From an uncultured Poribacteria bacterium (GTDB taxonomy: Bacteria > Poribacteria > WGA-4E > WGA-3G): a stretch of 64,000 nucleotides of DNA. The stretch is from contig OX639973.1 in assembly GCA_951828385.1 (NCBI GenBank), positions 6,116,845 to 6,180,844 of the forward strand, given 5' to 3'. Of the stretch, positions 41,295 to 49,511 are shown piece by piece; the first letter of the stretch is position 1; each line of letters starts with the position of its first letter. The translations under genes and the position numbers were made by a program. Under the pieces are notes generated by a model. That model made no database searches, was not told the origin of the DNA, and worked only from the letters and a program-made list of their open reading frames with translations.

Positions 41295-44093
41295 ATGTTT
41301 TACAACAATCATATTAAGCCGATGGTCCTCGTGTTCAGCATTATTATAGGCGTTTTGCTGTGCACGTTTACGACGGTTATAGCTGATCAACACGAAGAAG
41401 CAGAAGCAGAAGAATCCGAAACCACAAGTGATGCTGAGGCTTCTGAAGAAGCATCTGAAGCGGATGCGCCTGTCCAACTTGAAAGTCTTGTTGTTGTGGG
41501 TACGCGCGCAAGACCGCGTTCCGTCTTGGATTCAGCAGTACCGATTGATATTGTCTCAAACGATGCCTTTGAAAAGCAGGGTGGCGCGGATCTAACGGAT
41601 CTGCTGAGAACTTTGGTGCCATCTTATAACATCAATACACAGCCGATTAGTGATGCGTCAACAGTGGTGCGTCCGGCGAATTTACGGGGACTTGCCCCAG
41701 ACCATACGCTCGTGCTCGTCAATAACAAGCGGCGACACCGGGCATCAGTGATTCACTGGCTCGGAAATGGGCTGTCTGATGGCTCACAGGGACCTGACCT
41801 GGCACCTATTCCCACAATTGCCCTGCAACAGGTAGAGATCCTCCGGGATGGCGCATCCGCACAATATGGGTCGGACGCTATTGCAGGTGTGATGAATTTT
41901 CGATTGAAAGACAACTATGAAGGCGGTTCGTTTGAATTTAAACCCGGTATCTACCAATTCGGCGACGGTCGGCAATTTGCGGTCGCCGGCAACATCGGTT
42001 TAGGGAGTCCAGATGCATGGACGAATCTCAGTTTTGAATACGGCGGCGCAGATCCGACCGTCCGGTCTGTCCAACGTACGGATGCCATAAACTTGATTAA
42101 CGCAGGCAATTTTAGTGTGAAAGACCCCGCGCAAATTTGGGGACAGCCGATTATCGAGAATGACATCAAATTGTTTGCAAACTACGGTGCTTCCATCACG
42201 GATACCATCGAGTTCTATGGACATGCCAACTACGCCCGAAAGCGCGTTGAAGGTGGGTTCTATTTCCGAAATCCAAACACTCGCAATGGCGTGTTTAGTC
42301 CAAACGGGAGGGATGATACGTTGCTCGTCGGAGATCTGCGGGGGTTGACTGCCGAGATGACGGCATGGGAAGCCCGAAAAGCAGACTGGGAAGCCCAAAA
42401 TCCGGCAGCAGTCGAAGCCGGAGAGGCATTTCCCGAACTCTCGCCTCACGATGCTGACGATATTCCGATAACCAATCACGTCCCTGATCCTGAACGGTTA
42501 CAAGCCGTCAAGAGTGACCCGAATCTATTCAATTTCCAAGAGATGTTCCCAGGGGGATTCACACCCAGATTTGGTGCGTTCGCTTGGGATAGTTCCGTCG
42601 TCGTTGGCGTTAAAGGCACGGCACTCAAAGACACCTTGGGTAAGGACTTAACATGGGACCTGAGTGGCTCTTTTGGACGGCACCATGCCGATTTCTTTAT
42701 CTTCAATACCGTTAATGCTTCGCTCGGCCCAGATACACCGACATATTTTGATCCGGGCGACTATATCCAGACGGATTATAACCTCAACTTCGATGTAGCC
42801 TATCCGTTGAGCGACATGGTATTCCTCGCTTCTGGTTTGGAATATCGGGACGAAGGATTTGAAATCATAGAGGGCGAACGCGAGTCGCATCAGATCGGAC
42901 CCCTCGCAGCGCAAGGCTTCACGGCTGCCTCCAACGGATTTTCGGGCTTCAGCCCGGTTGCAGCAGGCAAGTGGCACCGTTACAACGTCGCGGCGTATCT
43001 CGAAACTGAAATCAGACCGATTGATCCGCTCCTGATCTCGCTTGCTGTACGCGGTGAACAATTTGAGATTTTCGGTAGTACCCTGAACTACAAAGCCGCT
43101 GCAAACTACAAGGTTACGGAAACGATGCGGTTACGCGGAAGTTATAGCACTGGGTTCCGCGCACCGACACCCGGGCAGCAAAATACGTTCAATATTACCA
43201 CTGAATACGATTTTGAGAAGGGTGATCTCGTTAATAAAGGAACAATTCCTTCCACCAACGAGGCTGTCGGTGTTGTGACAGGCAAGGATGATAACTCGCT
43301 TGACCCGGAAAAATCAAATAACTTCACAGGTGGATTTGCCGTCGATATTTTGGGCATAAATTTCACGGTGGACTTTTTTGATATTCGGCTGAAAAACCGG
43401 TTATCGGTGTCACAAGACTATACATTGACTGACGATCAGAAGGCGCAGCTCATCGCCGCAGGTGTAACCAGTGCAGCGAATCTGGAAACATTCCAGTTCT
43501 TTATCAATGACTTCAATAGCACGACCAATGGTATTGACTTTGTCGTTACAGCACCAATACCCAACGGAACCGCTATTGCCGTGTATAACTTCACGTCAAC
43601 TAAGATTACCCATCTTGGAGTCGACGGAGAACTCCAGGAATTACCTTCTGATTTCGATCCTGCTGTGGAATTAACGCCTGAACTTGAAGAGCTCTTCGAT
43701 TCTGCTACACTGGACGCTCATCGAATCAGGGAACTGCAAGAGAATTTACCTAAACACCGCGGAAGCCTGACTGTCGGTCAATCCATAACGGATGCGTGGA
43801 GTGTGCTCGGACGCGCCAGTTATTTCAGCGGTTGGTTCGATTCTGAAGATTACTTACAGAATCCAGATGTGGAAGGAACTGGAGAATACACCGGAAGGGT
43901 TATTTTCGACTTGGAAACCACTTACGTCGTAGGGTCCGGATTGGCACTCACGCTTGGTGGCAGAAATATCCTGAATACCTTTCCCGATGAAAATCCGAAT
44001 GCTGCTGGCTCTGTCGGCAACAAATATGGGCAATTCAGTCCGTTCGGTTTTGATGGGGCGTACTGGTATGCTAAAGTCGGATACAGTTTCTAA
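41295..44093 (+). CDS. TonB-dependent outer-membrane receptor
   Basis: The 932-residue protein imports a large ligand across the outer membrane using TonB energy. A signal peptide (about 1-30) is followed by an unusual Glu/Ala/Ser-rich stretch (about 31-58). The plug domain starts at LESLVVVGTRARPRSVLDSA, with LVLVNNKRRHRAS, the family's (L/V)R-D-G-A-S-A-Q-Y-G-S-D-A-I-A-G-V near 195 and a 22-stranded barrel to a terminal Phe (KVGYSF). The N-terminal extension is not long enough for a signal-transducing STN domain. The start at 41295 follows GAGGGG. No TonB, SusD or siderophore gene is adjacent; the ligand is unknown. Confidence 0.93.
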   Translation: MFYNNHIKPMVLVFSIIIGVLLCTFTTVIADQHEEAEAEESETTSDAEASEEASEADAPVQLESLVVVGTRARPRSVLDSAVPIDIVSNDAFEKQGGADLTDLLRTLVPSYNINTQPISDASTVVRPANLRGLAPDHTLVLVNNKRRHRASVIHWLGNGLSDGSQGPDLAPIPTIALQQVEILRDGASAQYGSDAIAGVMNFRLKDNYEGGSFEFKPGIYQFGDGRQFAVAGNIGLGSPDAWTNLSFEYGGADPTVRSVQRTDAINLINAGNFSVKDPAQIWGQPIIENDIKLFANYGASITDTIEFYGHANYARKRVEGGFYFRNPNTRNGVFSPNGRDDTLLVGDLRGLTAEMTAWEARKADWEAQNPAAVEAGEAFPELSPHDADDIPITNHVPDPERLQAVKSDPNLFNFQEMFPGGFTPRFGAFAWDSSVVVGVKGTALKDTLGKDLTWDLSGSFGRHHADFFIFNTVNASLGPDTPTYFDPGDYIQTDYNLNFDVAYPLSDMVFLASGLEYRDEGFEIIEGERESHQIGPLAAQGFTAASNGFSGFSPVAAGKWHRYNVAAYLETEIRPIDPLLISLAVRGEQFEIFGSTLNYKAAANYKVTETMRLRGSYSTGFRAPTPGQQNTFNITTEYDFEKGDLVNKGTIPSTNEAVGVVTGKDDNSLDPEKSNNFTGGFAVDILGINFTVDFFDIRLKNRLSVSQDYTLTDDQKAQLIAAGVTSAANLETFQFFINDFNSTTNGIDFVVTAPIPNGTAIAVYNFTSTKITHLGVDGELQELPSDFDPAVELTPELEELFDSATLDAHRIRELQENLPKHRGSLTVGQSITDAWSVLGRASYFSGWFDSEDYLQNPDVEGTGEYTGRVIFDLETTYVVGSGLALTLGGRNILNTFPDENPNAAGSVGNKYGQFSPFGFDGAYWYAKVGYSF

Positions 44094-44125
44094 AACCTAT
44101 CTCATGAAAGGTTTAGATATCCACA

Positions 44126-44152
44126 GTAGGCGCGGTTTCAAACCGCGCCTAC
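44126..44152. repeat. GTAGGCGCGGTTT hairpin repeat after the TonB receptor
   Basis: GTAGGCGCGGTTT (44126-44138) and AAACCGCGCCTAC (44140-44152) form a perfect 13-bp stem around one base. It is the longest member of the GGTGCGGTT family and lies 33 bases after the receptor stop. It is stable enough to protect or end the message, but no T-run follows. Confidence 0.8.
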
Positions 44153-44253
44153 TCCATTTGATTAACCCATATTATGTGCAGTTATAATATTCTATTATTC
44201 GGAACGCTTTCAGCAAATTGGAGACCTAAGTCCGTTAAAGGAGGTAAATTATA

Positions 44254-45090
44254 ATGAGCAATCAGACCAGAGACGCAGAATATACAATGGGGCGTAGCGA
44301 AGAAGAAACACAACGCTTAATCGAGCAATCGCAGCTTTATGACGATGTAACACGCCGTTTTTTTCTCAGAAGCGGGATAGCTAAAGGCATGAAAGTTCTT
44401 GATGTCGGTAGTGGGGCAGGTGATGTCGCACTCACCCTCGCTGAATTTGTAGGTTCCGAAGGAAACGTCGTGGGTGTAGATGTCAACCCTGATGTTCTCA
44501 AAACAGCGCAGGATCGCGCAGAGGCAGCCGGTTTTTCAAACGTTGAATTCCTTGCCGGTGATGTCCGAACCCTTGAACTTCCAGACGACTTTGATGCCAT
44601 CGTCGGTAGACTTGTCCTACTCTATATGTCAGACCCAGCAGAGGCACTTAAAAAGTTGAGCACCCATCTCCGCCCCGGCGGAATTATCGCCTTTCAGGAT
44701 ACTGAACTCGCGCTCTACCGGACGATTATACATCCGGATACACCTCTGATAAATCAGTTGGTTGAATGGGGGCTCACAGTGTTTGAACGTTCAGGCGCAC
44801 ATCTGAACATGGGTATGGAACTTTACCGAGTATTCGTTGATGCAGGGCTGCCCGAACCTATCTTACATTTCGAGGCACCTATGGGCGGTCCTGAGGGCTG
44901 GCCCGGGTTTGAGTATCTTGCCAACAGTTTTCGGAGCCTCGTGCCGCTCATGGAGGCGTATGGCATCGCGACGAGTGAAGAAGTAGATATTGACACACTC
45001 GCGGATCGGATTCAAGCGGAAGTCACGACCTCAAAACGACCGCTCCTATTGCCACCGCATATCACCGCGTATGCATCCCTAACGGCATAA
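44254..45090 (+). CDS. Class I SAM-dependent methyltransferase, tandem copy 1
   Basis: The 278-residue protein has the UbiE-like methyltransferase fold. Motif I is VLDVGSGAGDVALTLAE near 49-65, the acidic motif is VVGVDVNPDVLKTAQ near 74-88, and EFLAGDVRTLELPDDFD near 99 is motif II/III. IVGRLVLLYMSDP near 117-129 completes the core. The C-terminal 120 residues form a substrate lid with HLNMGMELYRVFVDAGLP. GGAGG precedes the ATG at a good distance. The next gene is a close paralogue 13 bases on. A small-molecule acceptor is likely but cannot be named. Confidence 0.88.
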   Translation: MSNQTRDAEYTMGRSEEETQRLIEQSQLYDDVTRRFFLRSGIAKGMKVLDVGSGAGDVALTLAEFVGSEGNVVGVDVNPDVLKTAQDRAEAAGFSNVEFLAGDVRTLELPDDFDAIVGRLVLLYMSDPAEALKKLSTHLRPGGIIAFQDTELALYRTIIHPDTPLINQLVEWGLTVFERSGAHLNMGMELYRVFVDAGLPEPILHFEAPMGGPEGWPGFEYLANSFRSLVPLMEAYGIATSEEVDIDTLADRIQAEVTTSKRPLLLPPHITAYASLTA

Positions 45091-45103
45091 ATAGTTTTCA
45101 CCT

Positions 45104-45964
45104 ATGGCGAAAAATCATCAAGAGCGTTTGCACGCCTCAAATAGCGATGCTACTTATACGTTAGGACGCACCTCCCACGAAACAACCCGACTCATTGAGC
45201 AATCCAGAATCTATGGCGAGTCAACGCACCGGCTTTGCAAGCGAGCGGGTATTATCAACGGAATGCGTGTACTTGAAATCGGTAGCGGTGCCGGCGATGT
45301 CGCACTTACGCTTGCTGAACGCGTTGGACCAACAGGACAGGTCGTTGGCGTGGATATCAATGCCGAAATTCTTGACACCGCACGCCAACGCGCAACCGAT
45401 GCAGGTACGCGGAACCTCGAATTCATCGCAGGCGACGCGCGTACCCTCACATTTTCAGAAAAATTTGACGCAATCGTTGGGCGGTTCGTGTTGATGTACA
45501 TGGCGGACCCAGGAGAGGCATTCGCTACGCTCATAACGCACTTAAAACCGGGGGCGATCGTCGCATTTCAAGAACCAGAATACACGCTCTATCCTGCCTT
45601 CTTACATCCAGATACGCCACTTATGAATCAGCTCATCACATGGATTTTGGATGTGTTTAAGCATTCTGGGGCGCATCTTGACATGGGGATTGGACTTTAT
45701 CAGGCTTTTGTGGAGGCAGGCTTACCGCCACCCGCGATGCACCTTGAGGCACCGATCGGTGCTGCCGAAACGTGGGCTGGTTACCGATACATGGCGACTA
45801 TCTTTCAGAGTCTGCTGCCACTCCTCGAAAAGTATGAACTTGCCACCGCAGAACAGGTTGATGTGGATACATTAGCCGCACGCATTCGGCAAGAGGTTAT
45901 CACATCAAAACGTCCGTTCTTCTTACCGTTGCATGTGACAGCACACGCAACACTCCCAACCTAA
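45104..45964 (+). CDS. Class I SAM-dependent methyltransferase, tandem copy 2
   Basis: This 286-residue paralogue of the preceding gene shares order and wording throughout: TYTLGR...ETTRLIEQS, VLEIGSGAGDVALTLAE, DINAEILDTARQRA, FDAIVGRFVLMYMADP and HLDMGIGLYQAFVEAGLP. The ending is VITSKRPFFLP against VTTSKRPLLLP in copy 1. It starts 13 bases after copy 1, so the two are co-transcribed. Third-position differences are many, so the duplication is not recent. The two may act on related substrates or form a heterodimer; neither is shown. Confidence 0.88.
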   Translation: MAKNHQERLHASNSDATYTLGRTSHETTRLIEQSRIYGESTHRLCKRAGIINGMRVLEIGSGAGDVALTLAERVGPTGQVVGVDINAEILDTARQRATDAGTRNLEFIAGDARTLTFSEKFDAIVGRFVLMYMADPGEAFATLITHLKPGAIVAFQEPEYTLYPAFLHPDTPLMNQLITWILDVFKHSGAHLDMGIGLYQAFVEAGLPPPAMHLEAPIGAAETWAGYRYMATIFQSLLPLLEKYELATAEQVDVDTLAARIRQEVITSKRPFFLPLHVTAHATLPT

Positions 45965-46104
45965 ATTGCTTGTTTTAAGGCGCGGCTTGAGGAAAACGAG
46001 GCGCGACACGCATTGACTACTCATCGAGACCGATGGCTGACTGCTGACAACTGAAAACTCTCATTGCAAGGCAAACTAATAACCAAAAAAAATGTGATTT
46101 TAGG
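45965..46104. other. Gene-free stretch before the rpsF promoter
   Basis: No gene. It contains GGCGCGGCTTGAGG (near 45979) and a lone CTGACTGCTGACAACTGAAAAC unit of the dispersed CTGACAACTG family near 46029. The remainder up to the rpsF start is covered by the promoter and structured leader listed separately. Confidence 0.5.
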
Positions 46105-46133
46105 TTGATATACGAAGCGATATGTGGTATAAT
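46105..46133 (+). promoter_or_regulatory. Sigma-70 promoter for rpsF-ssb-rpsR-rplI-dnaB
   Basis: TTGATA at 46105-46110 and TATAAT at 46128-46133 with a 17-base spacer. It gives a leader of about 147 bases before rpsF. Confidence 0.8.
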
Positions 46134-46181
46134 TATATAAACTAATTTTAGTCAATAGAATTCCATCTGATAGTCATAGTA

Positions 46182-46272
46182 CTTTCGGGACTTATGCGAT
46201 CAGATGGGGTTTACGCAATTAATCTCTGTTCCCTGCTTTTATTCTAATAGCAGTGGGACCATCAGTCCGAAG
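46182..46272 (+). promoter_or_regulatory. Structured 5' leader of rpsF, candidate S6:S18-type autoregulatory RNA
   Basis: CTTTCGGGACT (46182-46192) pairs, with small bulges, with AGTCCGAAG (46264-46272) just before the ribosome site. Inside are two hairpins: TGCG (46195-46198) with CGCA (46214-46217), and GTTCCCTGC (46228-46236) with GCAGTGGGACC (46250-46260). Leaders that bind the S6:S18 pair and shut off translation are known before rpsF in many bacteria and contain a conserved CCGA. CCGA occurs here at 46267-46270. Assignment by fold drawn by hand only. Confidence 0.5.
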
Positions 46273-46286
46273 AGAGGCATGAAAAT

Positions 46287-46745
46287 TTGAAACCTTATGA
46301 ACTCCTGCTTATCATCACGCCTGACCATGATGATAACGAAGCAGAAGCACTGACTGACCAAGTAAAGGGCATCATCGAAAATGGCGGGACCCTCCTGAAA
46401 CTTGATCCTTGGGGAAAAAAACGACTCGCCTATCCGATCCGGAAACGCAGTGAAGGCTATTACGTGCTCTACATTTTCGAGAGCGCACCGAGTTTTGTTG
46501 CAGAATTAAACCAGGCTTTGCACGTCATTGAAGCGATTCTACGCTACATGATCGTGCAATATGAAGACGATATAGATAAGTTGAAAGCCGAACTTGCCGC
46601 CGAGGCGGAGCCGTCAACATCCGAAGTGGAACAACCGACACCTAAAGTAGAGGCATCAACGCCTGATGATGATGCAGAGGCGGAAGCAACAGAGGCAACA
46701 GATAATAAGGATGCAGAGGCTGAAGATACAGCAGAATCTGCCTGA
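46287..46745 (+). CDS. rpsF: Ribosomal protein bS6
   Basis: This is a small-subunit ribosomal protein that binds 16S rRNA next to S18. The opening KPYELLLIITPDHDD, then DPWGKKRLAYPIRKRSEGYYVLYIFE and ILRYMIVQYEDD near 85-96, are diagnostic. The 152-residue length exceeds the usual 95-130 because of an acidic Glu/Ala/Thr-rich tail (about 100-152), as seen in some lineages. The start is TTG; a nearby ATG eight bases upstream is out of frame and closes at once. It is the first gene of the conserved rpsF-ssb-rpsR-rplI order, behind a structured leader. Confidence 0.95.
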   Translation: MKPYELLLIITPDHDDNEAEALTDQVKGIIENGGTLLKLDPWGKKRLAYPIRKRSEGYYVLYIFESAPSFVAELNQALHVIEAILRYMIVQYEDDIDKLKAELAAEAEPSTSEVEQPTPKVEASTPDDDAEAEATEATDNKDAEAEDTAESA

Positions 46746-46838
46746 AATAAGTATCGCTTGAATTTTAAACAACGGGTTTTTTGGTTTTTAATTTTACAAA
46801 ATACCGAAAGCCTCAAGCGTTTATAGAGAGGAAAAATC

Positions 46839-47312
46839 ATGGCAAGTTACAACAAGGTCATCTTGATGGGAAACCTGACTCGCGACCCTGAAGTGAAATT
46901 CCTGACGAGCGGGACAGCCGTCGCTAACTTCGGGTTGGCTATGAATGAAACTTACACGGATCGGCAGACGGGTGAAAAGAAAGAGTCTGCCTGTTTTGTG
47001 GATGTAGAGGCATGGGATAGGCAAGCCGAGGTTGTGGGCGAGTATCTCAAAAAGGGGAGTCCTGTGTTTATTGAAGGAGCTCTCAAATACGATTCGTGGG
47101 AAGCCGAAGATGGCACGAAGCGGAATCGACTCAAAGTCAGACTTATACGGTTCCAATTTATCGGTGGGCGGCGCGATGAAGATGAGATGGACGGTGGTTA
47201 TGCCGATGCCCAACCGGCAGCGGCACCAACGCAATCTGAATCTTATCAACAGGCACCAGCTCCCGAAGCGACCAGTGCGCCTTCCGCAACAGATGATGAC
47301 ATCCCGTTTTAA
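46839..47312 (+). CDS. ssb: Single-stranded DNA-binding protein
   Basis: The protein has a tetrameric OB-fold and coats single-stranded DNA in replication, repair and recombination. The OB core covers residues 1-108: NKVILMGNLTRDPEVKFL, then ACFVDVEAWDRQAEVVGEYL and GSPVFIEGALKYDSWE. The C-terminal half is a disordered Gln/Pro/Ala linker that ends in the conserved acidic tip DDDIPF, which recruits partner proteins. Length 157 is normal. GAGAGGAAAAA precedes the ATG. It lies between rpsF and rpsR, the common bacterial order. Confidence 0.97.
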   Translation: MASYNKVILMGNLTRDPEVKFLTSGTAVANFGLAMNETYTDRQTGEKKESACFVDVEAWDRQAEVVGEYLKKGSPVFIEGALKYDSWEAEDGTKRNRLKVRLIRFQFIGGRRDEDEMDGGYADAQPAAAPTQSESYQQAPAPEATSAPSATDDDIPF

Positions 47313-47355
47313 GTCGGAACAGTACAGCGGAACCCTCGTTATACGATGATTCTCT

Positions 47356-47384
47356 CACACCTCAGCTTTTAATGCATAGGTGTG
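47356..47384 (+). promoter_or_regulatory. Hairpin in the ssb-rpsR spacer
   Basis: CACACCT (47356-47362) and AGGTGTG (47378-47384) form a 7-bp stem with a 15-base loop, 77 bases before rpsR. No T-run follows, so it may set message stability or the relative yield of ssb and rpsR rather than end transcription. Confidence 0.4.
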
Positions 47385-47461
47385 TTGTAGCACCCTTATG
47401 GATATAGCGCGTCAGAAACATTTTGATGCGCTATACTTTAGAGAAAAAGGAATAAATTAAT

Positions 47462-47662
47462 ATGGCATTTCGTCGCAGACAGCGCTATCACAAAATTGAA
47501 TCTTTTGACTACAAAGATATAGATACGCTGCGAAAATTTATTAACGAACGTGGGAAAATTGTAAGCCGCCGGGTCACAGGTTTGTCAGCGAAGCAGCAGC
47601 GAATGGTGACCCGTGCAGTGAAGCGCGCACGTAATATGGCACTGTTGCCATTTACACGATAG
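47462..47662 (+). CDS. rpsR: Ribosomal protein bS18
   Basis: This small-subunit protein pairs with bS6 on the platform of 16S r[22 protein letters not shown] near 16-34 and the diagnostic [20 protein letters not shown] near 36-55, followed by [12 protein letters not shown] at the end, identify it. The length of 66 residues is slightly short but complete. There are no zinc-binding Cys residues, so it is the zinc-free form. AAAAGGAATAAATTA precedes the ATG. Confidence 0.95.
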   Translation: MAFRRRQRYHKIESFDYKDIDTLRKFINERGKIVSRRVTGLSAKQQRMVTRAVKRARNMALLPFTR

Positions 47663-47722
47663 AAGTAGCGGGCAGACCCAGAAAACGGGTTTCCCTACAA
47701 AAGGTAGTTTAGGGTTTTAATT

Positions 47723-48169
47723 ATGGAAGTGATTCTAAAGAAAAGTGTTGAAGGGCTCGGTGTACCGGGCGATGTGTTGAAGGTCGCCGACGGGTACGCC
47801 CGCAACTATCTGCTGCCGATGCAGTTAGCAGTGCATGCAACAGAGCGGAACCGGCGCTTTCTTGAACACCAAAAACGAGTCATCGATCATCAAGAATCGA
47901 AAGATAAAGAACGGGCACGTGAAATTGCGGCACAGATTACTGGTGTTACTTGCACACTCAAAAGGCGCGCCGGCGAGAACGACCGGCTCTTCGGTTCTGT
48001 TACCTCTATGGATGTCGCCGAGGCGTTACGGGCTGAAGGCTTTGAATTAGAACGCCGATTCCTCGAACTCACAGAACCGATCCGTGAACTCGGTGTGTTC
48101 ATGGTGCCAGTCAAATTGCATACAGATGTCGTCGTTGAACTCCGTATTGTCGTTGAACGTGAAGCGTAA
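47723..48169 (+). CDS. rplI: Ribosomal protein bL9
   Basis: This large-subunit protein binds 23S rRNA domain V and affects reading-frame fidelity. The N-terminal domain has MEVILKKSVEGLGVPGDVLKVADGYARNYLLP at residues 1-32. The long connecting helix (about 40-75, RNRRFLEHQKRVIDHQ) leads to a C-terminal domain with FGSVTSMDVAEALRAEG. Length 148 is normal. The stop is three bases before the dnaB start, so the pair is tightly coupled. Confidence 0.96.
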   Translation: MEVILKKSVEGLGVPGDVLKVADGYARNYLLPMQLAVHATERNRRFLEHQKRVIDHQESKDKERAREIAAQITGVTCTLKRRAGENDRLFGSVTSMDVAEALRAEGFELERRFLELTEPIRELGVFMVPVKLHTDVVVELRIVVEREA

Positions 48170-48171
48170 TT

Positions 48172-49503
48172 ATGCAGGCACAAGCTGTTGATTCCCTCTC
48201 TGACAAGGATGCTGAACAAGCCGTACTCGGCGCGATGATGACCGAGAAGGCCGTTATCCCTCGGGTAATTGCCCAGCTTGGACACACCTCTGATGCGTTT
48301 TTTACCACCGACCATCAGTTGATCTATTCTGCGATCCTTGCCGTATATGAGCGCGTTAGCAACGCGGATCCGCTCCTTGTTGCCGATGAATTGAAACGTA
48401 CGAATCAGATCAATCGCACAGGCGGCGCAGGCTATCTATATGAACTCCAAGCACCGATTGTGGAAACGGAGAGTACAGAGTTTTATGCCGATATTCTGCA
48501 TGAAAAGGCGACGCGCCGCCAGCTCGTCCAAGCGGGAGCCGCAATTCGCGAACTCGCACAAGACGAGAGTATAGAACTTGCTGAAGTACTCAATCAATCC
48601 CAGGAATCCGTTTTTGAACTTGGACAAAACGATGCCCAGCGCGGATTTCTGCCTATTAACCCACTCATCACAACGAGTATTGATGCAATTGAGAAATTAT
48701 TTCACAAACAAGATCGGTTCTTAGGGGTCCCCACCGGTTTTATGGATTTCGATCACATGACATCTGGGTTGCAGCCTGGCAACTTTGTCATTATCGCTGC
48801 ACGTCCAAGTATGGGGAAAACGACCTTAGTACTAAATATGGCACAGAATATCGCAATTGACCAAGAACGTCCGGTTGCGATTTTTAGTTTAGAGATGCCA
48901 GCGCAGGATATCGTCATGCGGATGTTATCTGCTGAATCTCGCATCGATTTTGGACGGCTCCGAACCGGTAATTTTAGCGAAGATTATTGGCGACCCCTTA
49001 CGGAAGCCGCGAGCCGGTTGTCGGATGCCCCTATTCTCATTAATGATAACCGAGGTCTTACCGTTCAAAGTCTACGGGCCGAAGGACGGCGGCTTAAAGG
49101 TGAACACGGCGATCTCGCCCTTATCATTGTTGATTATTTGCAACTGCTCAGAGGGACAGGCAGATACACTCAGCGTGAACAAGAAATCTCCGAAATATCA
49201 CGCTCCTTGAAAGTCCTCGCATGGGAACTCAATGTGCCAATTATTGCCTGCTCACAGCTGAGCCGTGAGGTCGAACGCCGCCCCGATAAACAACCTCAAC
49301 TTTCAGATTTACGCGAATCCGGCGCAATTGAACAAGACGCAGATATCGTCGCTTTTTTATACCGAGAAGATTATTACGAAGAAGAAGATGCTGGGGATCG
49401 TGTTGAAGCAAACCTGATGATTAAAAAACAGCGTAACGGACCGACCGGAACAGTCGTACTCTATTTCACTAAAAAGCAGATGCGATTTGAAAACCCAAGC
49501 TAA
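48172..49503 (+). CDS. dnaB: Replicative DNA helicase
   Basis: This hexameric ring helicase unwinds DNA at the replication fork. The N-terminal domain opens with DKDAEQAVLGAMM near 11-23. The RecA-like motor has the Walker A loop ARPSMGKTTL near 211-220, LALIIVDYLQLLRG as Walker B near 318-331, the switch region SQLSREVERRPDKQPQLSDLRESG near 361-384 and the arginine-finger-type ending. Length 443 is normal and no intein is present. It follows rplI by two bases, the widespread rplI-dnaB order. The stop is eight bases before mlaE. Confidence 0.97.
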   Translation: MQAQAVDSLSDKDAEQAVLGAMMTEKAVIPRVIAQLGHTSDAFFTTDHQLIYSAILAVYERVSNADPLLVADELKRTNQINRTGGAGYLYELQAPIVETESTEFYADILHEKATRRQLVQAGAAIRELAQDESIELAEVLNQSQESVFELGQNDAQRGFLPINPLITTSIDAIEKLFHKQDRFLGVPTGFMDFDHMTSGLQPGNFVIIAARPSMGKTTLVLNMAQNIAIDQERPVAIFSLEMPAQDIVMRMLSAESRIDFGRLRTGNFSEDYWRPLTEAASRLSDAPILINDNRGLTVQSLRAEGRRLKGEHGDLALIIVDYLQLLRGTGRYTQREQEISEISRSLKVLAWELNVPIIACSQLSREVERRPDKQPQLSDLRESGAIEQDADIVAFLYREDYYEEEDAGDRVEANLMIKKQRNGPTGTVVLYFTKKQMRFENPS

Positions 49504-49511
49504 GCAAAAAA

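Noticed and set aside
46186-46217. GGGACTTATGCG...TTTACGCAATT as a third GACTTACGCA-bounded element
   Set aside because: The two ends differ from the motif, the span is only 32 bases, and the sequence is better explained as part of the rpsF leader structure.
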